From DASYLJ01 sp964404165 (lineage in GTDB: Bacteria; Desulfobacterota; Binatia; DP-6): a stretch of 64,000 nucleotides of DNA. Both the position numbers and the translations under genes were made by a program. The stretch is taken from assembly GCA_964404165.1 (NCBI GenBank), contig CAYOIZ010000009.1, forward strand, positions 62,001 to 126,000. Direction: 5' to 3'. The notes beneath the pieces are model-generated. The model had not been told where the DNA came from. It made no database searches and saw only the letters and a list, made by a program, of their open reading frames with translations. Below are positions 27,715-35,417 of this stretch, in pieces. Within the stretch, counting starts at the first letter, position 1. The number at the start of each line of letters is the position of its first letter.

Positions 27715-28127
27715 CCGCCGACCTCCTTGCGGATGGCAGCGCCGACGTCGGTGATGGGACGGCGGTCGCCGTGCTGGAAGATGGTGTGCACGCTGCCGCC
27801 GCCGTCGCCGTCCCAGCGCGGCACGATGTGGACGTGCACGTGCGGGATGGTCTGGCCGGTGGCGGCGCCGTTGTTGATGCCGATGGTGCTGCCCTCGGCA
27901 CCGACGGCCTTCCGCACGGCACCGGCCAGCCGATGGACGGTGCGGAAGAGGCTCGCTGCGGTGGCCGCGTCGAGCTCTTCCAGTGTGGCCACGTGGGTCC
28001 GCGGGATGACCATGGTGTGGCCGTTGGCCAGCGGGTGCACGTCGAGGAACGCCACGGCGGCGTCGTCGCGTGCGACGATCTCGGCAGGAATGTCGCCTGC
28101 GACGATGCGGCAGAAGATGCAGCTCAT
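27711..28127 (-). CDS. HIT-family nucleotide hydrolase
   Basis: The 138-residue protein has the histidine-triad motif HVHVHIVP (His96, His98, His100) and an N-terminal CxxC (Cys3, Cys6) typical of the zinc-containing HIT/Hint branch (MSCIFCRIVAGDIPAEIV). The family hydrolyses AMP-linked compounds such as adenosine phosphoramidates or dinucleotides. It is the first gene of the operon with egtDB (GTGA overlap at 27711-27714), so the operon promoter should lie in 28128-28213. No characterised ergothioneine step needs a HIT protein, and it may simply be co-expressed. Confidence 0.93.
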   Translation of the reverse strand: MSCIFCRIVAGDIPAEIVARDDAAVAFLDVHPLANGHTMVIPRTHVATLEELDAATAASLFRTVHRLAGAVRKAVGAEGSTIGINNGAATGQTIPHVHVHIVPRWDGDGGGSVHTIFQHGDRRPITDVGAAIRKEVGG

Positions 28128-28213
28128 GCGAGCGGTCCTCCTCGCGCCGGCCCTATACCCCGGCGGGCGCGACGGTCAACGGCGTCGGCCCGCATCCTGC
28201 CAGGCCGTCGCGT

Positions 28214-28825
28214 TCAGGGAAGCCCCTCGATGAAGGCCCGGGTGGCCCGTCCGGGGTCGGGGGCGGACAGGATGGCCCGGATCACGGCGACGCCGTGGAT
28301 ACCGGTGGCGCCGAGGTCGGGCAGGGCGGCGGGCTCGATGCCGCCGATGGCGAGGACCGGGCAGGGCGCGCCGTAGACGGCGTCGCGCAGCTTGGCCGTC
28401 CCCTGTGGCCGCCCGAAGACGATCTTGGATGGCGTGGCGAAGACCGGCCCGAAGACCGCGTAGTCGGCGGTCGTGCGGAGCACTTCCGCCCTGGTGTGGG
28501 TCGAGACGCCGACGAGGCTCCCGGGGGGCAGGAGGCGGCGCGCGACGTCGACGGACATCGAGCCGCCACCGAGATGGACGCCGTCGGCACCGGCGGCAAT
28601 GGCAACGTCTATGCGGTCGTTCACGAGGAGGAGGGCGCCGGTGCGGGCGGTGGCCGTGCGGAGTCGCTCGGCGAGCGCCAACAGCTGGCGGCCCGGCATG
28701 TCCTTCTCGCGCAGCTGGACGGCGGGAAGCCCGGCGTCGAGCGCAGCAGTGACCACGTCGACGAGATCGCGACCATCGGTGGCTCGGCGATCGGTGACGA
28801 GGAGGAGGCGAGGGACGGCGGGCAC
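28214..28825 (-). CDS. thiE: Thiamine-phosphate synthase
   Basis: I chose the GTG at 28825 because it gives a 203-residue protein starting right at the first strand (VPAVPRLLLVTDRRATDGRD). ATG at 28930 would add an unconvincing 35 residues. ThiE motifs are present: AVQLREKDMPGRQL, LLVNDRIDVAIAAGADGVHL, GVSTHT, YAVFGPVFATPSK and VLAIGGI. It couples HMP-PP to thiazole phosphate to make thiamine phosphate. The other thiamine genes, thiS-thiG, are 4.4 kb away on the same strand. A broken copy of its 5' end lies inverted at 32550, which points to a rearrangement. No TPP riboswitch is recognisable upstream. Confidence 0.88.
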   Translation of the reverse strand: MPAVPRLLLVTDRRATDGRDLVDVVTAALDAGLPAVQLREKDMPGRQLLALAERLRTATARTGALLLVNDRIDVAIAAGADGVHLGGGSMSVDVARRLLPPGSLVGVSTHTRAEVLRTTADYAVFGPVFATPSKIVFGRPQGTAKLRDAVYGAPCPVLAIGGIEPAALPDLGATGIHGVAVIRAILSAPDPGRATRAFIEGLP

Positions 28826-28929
28826 GGGCGCGGAGTGTAGCGAGCCGCCTCCGGCGACGACAGCGGGACGCCCGTCGATTTCTGATTTCTGGATAGACAC
28901 CCGACCGGTTCCTGTGGGAGGCATTTCCA

Positions 28930-29634
28930 ATGATCCGCGAAGGAAGATCCCTGCACCGTCCCGCGCCGCGACGATCGTACCGGCGCTTCCTGATCGCCTG
29001 CGCCGTCATGGCGATGGCCATGCCGCTGCTCCCGGCCGTCACCGAGGCGCAGGTCTGCGTCACCTACGCGGATTGCGCCTGCACCCCCAAGAGCGACTCC
29101 TCCGTCTATCCGATGGCAGGCGATGACGGATTGGGCTTCGCGACGCCCCAAGCGGAGTGCGAATACGTCCGGAACCTTCCCTTTTTCGTCGACCCTGATG
29201 AGGAGATACGGGCCGTCGGATATGTGGACGCCGACTACCAGGACAACGGATGTGTGCGCAGCCGGCGATCTCGCAATCAGCGGAGTCTCGGGAGGGGCTG
29301 GCGCGCGTGGGGACCTCCGAACGACGTGTCCGTCAGCGGGCCGGGAGCCCACGTGCTCATGGCGTGGACGAAAAAAGACGCCGACGGGAAGACGTTCGCG
29401 CTGATCGAGCTGTACGCGAGCGGTATCTACCGGAGCAGCGGAGTGGAGCTCCTCGATGTTGCCGAGGTCGACCACATCACGTTCTGCCGCATCGAAGGCC
29501 GATCGATCGCCGTGCCGACGCAGTTCCCCGGCGGGCCTGCGTGCTGCCGATCGCCGTTTCCGAGGACTCCAGGTGAACGCTGCACGGAGAAGCCTCGACG
29601 CCTGCCGTTACGCGAATGTCCGGGTCCGATGTGA
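28930..29634 (+). CDS. Exported protein of unknown function (234 aa)
   Basis: The ATG at 28930 follows GGGAGG by 8 bases. A basic start and hydrophobic segment (RRFLIACAVMAMAMPLLPAV) make a signal peptide or anchor. The mature part has paired Cys (VCVTYADCACTPK, ACCRSPF) and no family I recognise. Base composition looks less GC-rich than the neighbours and the gene lies inside the rearranged segment between two thiE copies, so recent acquisition is possible. It is divergent from thiE with about 100 bases between. Confidence 0.55.
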   Translation: MIREGRSLHRPAPRRSYRRFLIACAVMAMAMPLLPAVTEAQVCVTYADCACTPKSDSSVYPMAGDDGLGFATPQAECEYVRNLPFFVDPDEEIRAVGYVDADYQDNGCVRSRRSRNQRSLGRGWRAWGPPNDVSVSGPGAHVLMAWTKKDADGKTFALIELYASGIYRSSGVELLDVAEVDHITFCRIEGRSIAVPTQFPGGPACCRSPFPRTPGERCTEKPRRLPLRECPGPM

Positions 29635-29657
29635 GGCGCTGAGGCACGACCCGCGCG

Positions 29658-29770
29658 TCGGGATTCACCAGGTCGTCGATCCGGTGTAGGGACAGGCCGA
29701 TCGACGCGACCTCACGACCTGGCGCTCCGCCGCGCCGCAACCACGTCGGCACCGCGTCGCTCGCCGTCGC
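29658..29770 (-). repeat. 113-bp inverted repeat flanking DUF445 gene, left arm
   Basis: The reverse complement of this stretch matches 31060-31172 without gaps at about 101 of 113 positions by hand alignment. The first 35 bases nearest the DUF445 gene are identical in both arms (starting GCGACGGCGAGCGACGCGGT). The arm ends two bases before the first usable DUF445 start codon. Confidence 0.85.
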
Positions 29771-29771
29771 C

Positions 29772-31001
29772 GTGGGGGGCGCGGTCGCGTGCCAGGCGGC
29801 GCGGCTCCTGGGCCTCGTGCCCGACGGACCGCCGCTTCACGTCGTCGCGGCGGGGTTCGAGGCGGCGGTGGTCGGCGGACTCGCGGACTGGTTCGCCGTC
29901 ACGGCGCTCTTCCGTCACCCGCTCGGCCTGCCGATCCCGCACACGGCGATCATCCCCGCCCGTCGCGACAAGATCATCGAGAGCATCGTCAAGATGATCG
30001 AGCAGGACTGGCTCTCGCCCGACGTCATCGGCGCGCGTCTCGACAGCATCAGCGCCGGTCGCGTCCTGCTCGAATGGCTCGAGGCACCGGAGCATGCGGC
30101 GCGCGTCGCCGCGCCGGTGCGTGACCTGCTGCGCAGCGTGGCGCGGCTGCTGACGGAGGAGGAGGTCGTCGACCTGCTCACCCGCACGCTGGAGCGGCAG
30201 GTGGGTGCGGTTCGGATCGATGCGTCCGCCGGGGCGTGGCTGGCGCGCGTCGCGGAGCCGGGTGTGGCCGACGGCGTGTTCACGACGCTGGCGTTGTCGC
30301 TGGCGAAGCTCGCGGAGCGTCCGCGCACGGCGGAGGAGCTGCGCTGGTGGCTCGATCGCTCCGCGGAGACGCTGCGCGACTCGGGTCGGCGGTTGGTGCC
30401 GTTCCTACTGCGTCGGAACGCGGTGCAGGAGCGGTTGGTGGACGCGGCGTGCAGCTACGCGTCGACCGAGCTGCGTCTCGCGGCCGACGATCCGCAGCAT
30501 CCGCTGCGCACGCTGCTGCTCGGCGCCATCCGGCGCTTCGCCGAGCGGCTGCAGCAGGGCGAGCCCGAGGCGATGGGGCAGGCGCAGCGCGTGTGGACGG
30601 CGCTCGCGGAGAGCCTGCAGGCGCGACCGTTGGTCCGCGACATGTTGGGCAAGCTCCGCGATCAGCTCGATGCAGACCTGGCTGCGCCCGAGAGCGCGCT
30701 CTCGGCGCTCGTCGAGCGCCGTCTCCGCGAGACCGCCCGCGACCTGCTCCACGACGACGCCCAACGCGCGACGTTCGACCGCTGGGTCCGCGACACGCTG
30801 AAGGACCTCGTGAACCGTCATCACGAAGAGATCGGGAAGACGGTGCGCGAGAATCTGGAGCAGCTGGAGACGGGGAAGCTCGTCGAGCAGATCGAGGACC
30901 GCGTTGGGAACGACCTGCAGTACATCAGGTTGAACGGGGCGGTCGTCGGTGGGTTGATCGGCGTGCTGCTCGCGCTCGTGCGGTGGGCCACGGGTAGCTG
31001 A
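29772..31001 (+). CDS. DUF445 (YjiN-like) membrane-associated protein
   Basis: The 409-residue reading from the GTG at 29772 carries the DUF445 signature GGLADWFAVTALFRHPLGLP with IPHTAIIPARRDKIIESI. A long helical, coiled-coil-rich body follows, then a C-terminal hydrophobic anchor (NGAVVGGLIGVLLALVRWA). Family proteins have a membrane helix at each end. Here the N-terminal one (about AVAVGGAVACQAARLLGL) begins at the start codon, and codons further upstream stay open into the inverted repeat with no good start. The N-terminus may therefore be shortened by the repeat. The function of the family is not established. Confidence 0.85.
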   Translation: MGGAVACQAARLLGLVPDGPPLHVVAAGFEAAVVGGLADWFAVTALFRHPLGLPIPHTAIIPARRDKIIESIVKMIEQDWLSPDVIGARLDSISAGRVLLEWLEAPEHAARVAAPVRDLLRSVARLLTEEEVVDLLTRTLERQVGAVRIDASAGAWLARVAEPGVADGVFTTLALSLAKLAERPRTAEELRWWLDRSAETLRDSGRRLVPFLLRRNAVQERLVDAACSYASTELRLAADDPQHPLRTLLLGAIRRFAERLQQGEPEAMGQAQRVWTALAESLQARPLVRDMLGKLRDQLDADLAAPESALSALVERRLRETARDLLHDDAQRATFDRWVRDTLKDLVNRHHEEIGKTVRENLEQLETGKLVEQIEDRVGNDLQYIRLNGAVVGGLIGVLLALVRWATGS

Positions 31002-31059
31002 CGGACGCGAGGGCGGCGCCACATTGTTCATCCAGGGGCATCGGCTGGCGCTCGTTCAG

Positions 31060-31172
31060 GCGACGGCGAGCGACGCGGTGCCGACGTGGTTGCGTGGCGG
31101 CGGAGCGGCAGTGCGTGCGGTTGCGTCGATCGGCCTGTCCCTGCACCGGATCGGCGGCGCGGTGAATCCCGA
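31060..31172 (+). repeat. 113-bp inverted repeat flanking DUF445 gene, right arm
   Basis: This is the partner of the arm at 29658-29770 in inverted orientation, about 89% identical. It starts 59 bases after the DUF445 stop and ends one base before the stop codon of the GNAT gene on the other strand. The pair brackets a single gene, as a small mobile cassette or an inversion scar would. Confidence 0.85.
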
Positions 31173-32516
31173 TCAGAAGTGGAGCTGGTCGACGTGGAGC
31201 CCTCGCGTGGCGACGTCGGGCGGTTCCGGCAGACCGATGTTGAAGTGGTACGGCTCGATGCGCGCCGCGAGTCCGTGCAGCGCATCGCGCCCGGGGCTCC
31301 CCGGCGACGTGAATACCGTCAGGTGCGTGAAGCCTTCCGCCGACAACGTCGCGCACCACGATCGTAAGAGCGCGATCACTTCGCCCTCGGCACCGGGCGC
31401 GAAGCCGGTGTCGAGCACCAGCGCACGCACGCTCTCTTCGGAGCCGTCCGGCCCCTCCCGCAGCACCCGAAGGCCCGCCCGCCAGACACCGACCACGGCC
31501 TGCTCGCCTACCAGCAGATGCGTCCACCCGTACGCGTGCGGCTCGCGATCGAGCCGCGTCGCCAGTCGCTCGATCGTGTAGGGCACGAACAGCTCCTCGC
31601 GCTCGTGCGCGGCGTTGATCAGCGCGACGATGCGCGTCGCGTCCCCGGCCGTTGCCGGGCGCCCCCGAGGAGCACCGGCCTGGGCGCGGCAGTCGATCAC
31701 CACGCGTTCGGGGCGCACCGACCAGGTCGGCACCGGCACCATCCGGAGCGCGGTGTCGTTGCCGACCGCGACGTAGGCGTACGAGACCTGCATCGTGCGG
31801 GCGTGGCGCTCCATTTCGGCGCCGTTCAACGCGCTGAAGAGACCACCGCCCCCGGCCTCGGGCAGGATGCGGCTGTGGTGCAGGTAGGTCCCCCAGATCG
31901 GCACACCGCCGACCCGCAGCTCGGTGGTCCGCATGCAGTGCAGGGCGACGATGGCCCCGTCCCGTTCGGCCACTGCCGCGTCGGTGTCACCGACCAACCG
32001 CGCGCCGGCGAAATGGTCCTCGCCCCGGTCGTAGGTGACCCGCACGTCGCCGATCACCACCGGACAGCGGCGTTCGACGTCACGCAGGGCCGCCGCGTCG
32101 CTCGGGCGCGCGAGTCGCAGCGTGACCCCCGCGGGCGGCGCCAGGACAGCGACCGCCACGCGGATGCGATGCGGCGGCGCCTCTTCGAGCTGTGCCCAGG
32201 CCCGCCACGCGCGACCGCGCGCATCCTCGAGCAGGGCCGCCGCGAAGTCGTCACGCCACGGCTCGTACGACCGAACGGTGAACGGTCCGATCGCAGCGGC
32301 GAAGTGCGCACACATCATGCGCCGCACCGGTGGCGGTGGCCCGGGCGGCTCGCTCAGCCACTCGGTGCTGACGTTCTCGTCGGTCGACGTGGCGGCGCCG
32401 TCACGAAGACGGTCGAGGAACCATGTCAGTCGCCGTCCTGCGACCGTTGCTTGCAGCTCGGCGGGCGTCACATCGACCATACCGCTCGCTAGCATGTACG
32501 TCGGAGCGTCCGCCAT
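31173..32516 (-). CDS. Double-domain GNAT-type N-acetyltransferase
   Basis: I chose the ATG at 32516 (MADAPTYMLASG) with GAAGGGA upstream, giving 447 residues. An N-terminal ~120 residues of mixed helices precede a first GNAT-like region (VTLRLARPSDAAALRDVERR) and a second (ATAGDATRIVALINAAHERE ... LLVGEQAVVGVWRAGL). Fused GNAT tandems often have only one active site. The acetyl-CoA loop is not sharply defined in either half, so the substrate and even activity are uncertain. It lies inside the segment between the two thiE copies. Confidence 0.7.
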   Translation of the reverse strand: MADAPTYMLASGMVDVTPAELQATVAGRRLTWFLDRLRDGAATSTDENVSTEWLSEPPGPPPPVRRMMCAHFAAAIGPFTVRSYEPWRDDFAAALLEDARGRAWRAWAQLEEAPPHRIRVAVAVLAPPAGVTLRLARPSDAAALRDVERRCPVVIGDVRVTYDRGEDHFAGARLVGDTDAAVAERDGAIVALHCMRTTELRVGGVPIWGTYLHHSRILPEAGGGGLFSALNGAEMERHARTMQVSYAYVAVGNDTALRMVPVPTWSVRPERVVIDCRAQAGAPRGRPATAGDATRIVALINAAHEREELFVPYTIERLATRLDREPHAYGWTHLLVGEQAVVGVWRAGLRVLREGPDGSEESVRALVLDTGFAPGAEGEVIALLRSWCATLSAEGFTHLTVFTSPGSPGRDALHGLAARIEPYHFNIGLPEPPDVATRGLHVDQLHF

Positions 32517-32549
32517 TCCCTTCTCTTGCCGATCGCTACAGTCGCTGCC

Positions 32550-32696
32550 GTGTCCGTGGTCCCCCGCCTCCTGCTCGTCACCGACCGCCACGCGACCGGC
32601 GGCCGGCCGCGATCTCGTCGACGCCGTCACCGCCGCGCCCGACGCCGGCCTCCGCGCGAGCCAGGTCCACGAGAAGGATCTGCCCGGGCGACGGCT
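32550..32696 (+). pseudogene. Truncated, frameshifted thiE fragment
   Basis: From the GTG at 32550 the translation VPRLLLVTDRHATGGR matches the start of intact thiE at 28825. A 4-base insertion (extra GGCC near 32605) shifts the frame, after which GRDLVDAVTAAPDAGL ... EKDLPGRR continues the match in another frame. It breaks off after about 49 codons. Similarity extends about 17 bases upstream (TCGCTACA at 32533-32540, also at 28843-28836). It is inverted relative to the intact gene and so is a decayed partial duplicate. Confidence 0.85.
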
Positions 32697-32713
32697 AGGT
32701 GTAGGGTCCCAGC

Positions 32714-33217
32714 ATGAGATACAGCCCATGGATGCTCGCCCCCGTCCTTCTCCTGCTGGTCTCCGGACGGACGTCAGCCGGTGGTGACCACGCGATGATG
32801 TCGGGAAGTGCAGAAGACGCGCGGCAGCCGCTTCCCCTCCTGGCGAGGATGGCCGCGCACCAGAAGCAGAACATGCGCGAGCACCTCGCGGCGGTCCAGG
32901 CGATCGTCGCCGCGATCGCTCGCGACGACATGGACGCCGTTGCCACGGCTGCGGCGCGTATCGGATACTCCGAGTCCATGGGGCAGATGTGCGAGCACAT
33001 GGGGGCGGCGGCGCCTGGCTTCACCACCCTGGCCCTGGCCTTTCACCGCACGGCCGACGGCATCGGCGACGCTGCCCGGCGCGGTGATCGCGCCGGTGTC
33101 CTGTCCGCGCTCGACCGGACGCTGCAGGCCTGCGTCGGCTGCCACGCCGCGTACCGGCAGGAGGTCGTGGACGACGAGACGTGGAAGCGGCTCACCGCTC
33201 CCGCGACACCGCCGTGA
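32714..33217 (+). CDS. Cytochrome c'-like periplasmic haem protein
   Basis: The 167-residue precursor has a signal peptide (SPWMLAPVLLLLVSGRTSAG), a predicted four-helix body rich in Met and His (MAAHQKQNMREHLAAVQAIV), and a single haem site near the C-terminus, CVGCH (Cys140, Cys143, His144). A CxxCH late in a small helical protein is the cytochrome c' layout. Such proteins bind NO or CO, or pass electrons. It ends two bases before the thiG stop on the other strand. Confidence 0.8.
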   Translation: MRYSPWMLAPVLLLLVSGRTSAGGDHAMMSGSAEDARQPLPLLARMAAHQKQNMREHLAAVQAIVAAIARDDMDAVATAAARIGYSESMGQMCEHMGAAAPGFTTLALAFHRTADGIGDAARRGDRAGVLSALDRTLQACVGCHAAYRQEVVDDETWKRLTAPATPP

Positions 33218-33218
33218 T

Positions 33219-33998
33219 TTAGCGAACCAACCCCTCCAGCGGGCTCGACGCGCTCGCGTGCAGCTTCGCCGGGATCCGCCCCGCCAGAAACGCCTTCCGC
33301 CCCGCCTCGACACCGAGCTTCATCGCCTCCGCCATCAGCACGGGATCGCGCGCCCCCGCGATCGCCGAGTTCATCAGCACCGCATCGCACCCGAGCTCCA
33401 ACGCCTCCGCCGCGTGCGACGCCGTCCCGACCCCCGCGTCGACGATCACCGGTACGCGGCTCTGCTCGATGATGATGCGCAGGTTGTACGGATTCCGTAT
33501 CCCGAGCCCCGAGCCGATCGGCGCCGCCAGCGGCATCACCGCCGAGCAGCCGATGTCCTCGAGCCGCTTGCAGGCGACGGGATCGTCGGTGACGTACGGC
33601 AGCACCTGGAACCCCTCCTTCACGAGCTGCCTCGCCGCCTCGATCGTCGCCGTGACGTCGGGGAAGAGCGTCTTCTCGTCGCCGATGACCTCGAGCTTCA
33701 CCAGCGTGCCGACGCCCGCCTCGCGCGCCAGGCGGCAGGTGCGGACGGCCTCCTCGGCGGTGTAGCAGCCGGCGGTGTTGGGCAGGATCGTGAAGCGGTC
33801 GAGCGGCAGGTAGTCGAGCAGGTTCTCCTTGCCGGCGTCGGTGATGTTCACGCGGCGCACGGCGACGGTGATGATCTCGGCGCCGGCGGCGTCCGTCGCG
33901 CGGCGCGTCTCCTCGAACGAGCGGTACTTGCCGGAGCCGACGATGAGCCGCGAGCGGTACTCCTTGCCGGCGAGAACGAAGGGATCGAGGTTGGTCAT
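33219..33998 (-). CDS. thiG: Thiazole synthase
   Basis: The 259-residue protein starts at the ATG at 33998, two bases after the thiS stop. It has ThiG hallmarks: FTILPNTAGCYTAEEAV, the Schiff-base Lys of TLVKLEVIGD, VLPYVTDDPVACKRL, CSAVMPLAAPIGSGLGI and VPVIVDAGVGTASHAA. It forms the thiazole ring from deoxyxylulose phosphate, dehydroglycine and ThiS thiocarboxylate. Length and motifs are normal. Coupling to thiS is near certain. Confidence 0.97.
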   Translation of the reverse strand: MTNLDPFVLAGKEYRSRLIVGSGKYRSFEETRRATDAAGAEIITVAVRRVNITDAGKENLLDYLPLDRFTILPNTAGCYTAEEAVRTCRLAREAGVGTLVKLEVIGDEKTLFPDVTATIEAARQLVKEGFQVLPYVTDDPVACKRLEDIGCSAVMPLAAPIGSGLGIRNPYNLRIIIEQSRVPVIVDAGVGTASHAAEALELGCDAVLMNSAIAGARDPVLMAEAMKLGVEAGRKAFLAGRIPAKLHASASSPLEGLVR

Positions 33999-34000
33999 GG

Positions 34001-34201
34001 TCAGCCGCCTCCGACGAAGTGGATCACCTCGACGACGTCGCCGTCGTGGAGCGTGGTGTGCGCATACTCGGCGCGCGGAACGACGGCCCGATTCACCTCG
34101 ACCGCGATGCGCCGCGGGCCCAGCCCGAGCGCGGTGACCAGGTCGGCGACCGTGGCGCCCTCGGACAGCGCGTGCGGCTCGTCGTTCACCGTCACCTGCA
34201 C
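34001..34201 (-). CDS. thiS: Sulphur carrier protein ThiS
   Basis: From the GTG at 34201 the product is 66 residues, the normal ThiS length. It has the ubiquitin-like pattern VTVNDEPHALSEGATVADLV, the IAVEVNRAVVPR strand and the C-terminal Gly-Gly needed for thiocarboxylation (VIHFVGGG, one Gly more than usual). No Shine-Dalgarno sequence is visible before the start. The putative promoter puts transcription start only a few bases upstream, so translation may be leaderless. Confidence 0.92.
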   Translation of the reverse strand: MQVTVNDEPHALSEGATVADLVTALGLGPRRIAVEVNRAVVPRAEYAHTTLHDGDVVEVIHFVGGG

Positions 34202-34210
34202 CGTGATCGG

Positions 34211-34239
34211 TAGATATCGCCTGGTCCGCGAGGTGACAA
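34211..34239 (-). promoter_or_regulatory. Candidate thiSG promoter
   Basis: TTGTCA (34239-34234) and TATCTA (34216-34211) are separated by 17 bases on the minus strand. This would start transcription at about 34204, almost at the thiS GTG. The whole gap between thiS and alr is 76 bases, too short for a TPP riboswitch, and none is seen. Confidence 0.35.
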
Positions 34240-34277
34240 CACCATCCCGCCTTGGTAAACCCGACCCTTCGCCCCCC

Positions 34278-35417
34278 ATGGTCCACGTCGAAGGAAGACC
34301 CACGGTCGCCGAGGTGAGCCTCGGTGCCCTGCGGGAGAATTGTCGCCAGGCGCGGACCCTCGTCGGCGATCGCGTGGGCGTGCTCGCGGTGGTGAAGGCC
34401 GATGGCTACGGCCATGGCGCCGTCGCGTCGGCGAAGGCCTTCCTCGAGGCTGGCGCGGTGGGCCTCGGCGTCTCGCTCGCGGCCGAGGGGCTCGAGCTGC
34501 GACGGGCCGGCATCACGGCGCCGATCGTCGTCCTCGGCGGCGTGTTCGACGGCGAGGAGCCGATGGTGGTCGCCAACGACATGGCGGCCGCGGTGTGGAC
34601 GCTCGACCGCGCGCGCTCGCTCGGCAAGGCCGCGGAGACGGCGGGGAAGGTGGCGGCACTCCACGTCAAGGTGAACACCGGCATGACGCGCCTCGGCCTC
34701 GACGTCGACGAGGTGCGCGCCTTCGGCACCGCCGTCCGCGACGTGCCGCACGTGCGCGTCGCCGGTGTGTTCTCGCACTTCGCGTCCGCCGACGCGGTCG
34801 ACACCGCAACGGCGCACGCGCAGCGCGAGCGCTTCCGCCGCGCCGTGGACGAGCTGCACGCGGCCGGCGTCGAGCCCGAGTTCGTGCACCTCGCCAACAG
34901 CGCCGCCGTGCTGTGCGAGCCCGAGGCGCACTTCAATCTCGTGCGGCCGGGCCTCATGCTCTACGGCTACGCGCCCGCGCCGCACCTCGCTCAGGTGGCG
35001 GCGTTGCAGCCGGCGATGCGGCTCCGCACCCGCATCGCACAGACCCGCCGCATCCCGTTCGACACGCCGGTCGGCTACGGCGGCACGTGGGTGGCGTCGC
35101 GGCCGTCCACCATCGCCACGCTCCCGCTCGGCTACGCCGACGGCCTGCACCGCCTGGCGTCGAACCGGGCGCAGATGCTGGTCGGTGGACGCCGCGTCGA
35201 CATCGCCGGCCGCGTCTGCATGGATCACACCATGCTCGACGTCACCGCGGTGACGAGTGCTGCGGCGGGCGATCACGTCGTCGTCTTCGGCAGCCAGGGC
35301 CGCGAGGTCATCGGCGCGCAGGAGCTGGCTGCGTGGACCGACACCATCACCTATGAAGTGCTGACGTCCGTCGGCAAGCGCGTCCCGCGCGTCTATGTGG
35401 AGGAGTTCGATGGCTAA
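34278..35417 (+). CDS. alr: Alanine racemase
   Basis: The 379-residue PLP enzyme starts at the ATG at 34278. Lys40 in VVKADGYGHGA forms the internal aldimine and Tyr267 in VGYGG is the second catalytic base. GRVCMDHTMLDVT is the C-terminal domain signature. It makes D-alanine for peptidoglycan. The stop overlaps the purH start by 8 bases. Length is typical. Confidence 0.97.
   Translation: MVHVEGRPTVAEVSLGALRENCRQARTLVGDRVGVLAVVKADGYGHGAVASAKAFLEAGAVGLGVSLAAEGLELRRAGITAPIVVLGGVFDGEEPMVVANDMAAAVWTLDRARSLGKAAETAGKVAALHVKVNTGMTRLGLDVDEVRAFGTAVRDVPHVRVAGVFSHFASADAVDTATAHAQRERFRRAVDELHAAGVEPEFVHLANSAAVLCEPEAHFNLVRPGLMLYGYAPAPHLAQVAALQPAMRLRTRIAQTRRIPFDTPVGYGGTWVASRPSTIATLPLGYADGLHRLASNRAQMLVGGRRVDIAGRVCMDHTMLDVTAVTSAAAGDHVVVFGSQGREVIGAQELAAWTDTITYEVLTSVGKRVPRVYVEEFDG

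Noticed and set aside
28225..28930. Longer thiE reading from the ATG at 28930
   Set aside because: The extra 35 residues match nothing in ThiE and would run up to the start codon of the divergent gene. The GTG at 28825 gives the family's normal start.
34202..34277. Possible TPP riboswitch before thiSG
   Set aside because: The gap to the divergent alr start is 76 bases, and I see no CTGAGA-type thi-box core. The same holds for the ~100 bases upstream of thiE.
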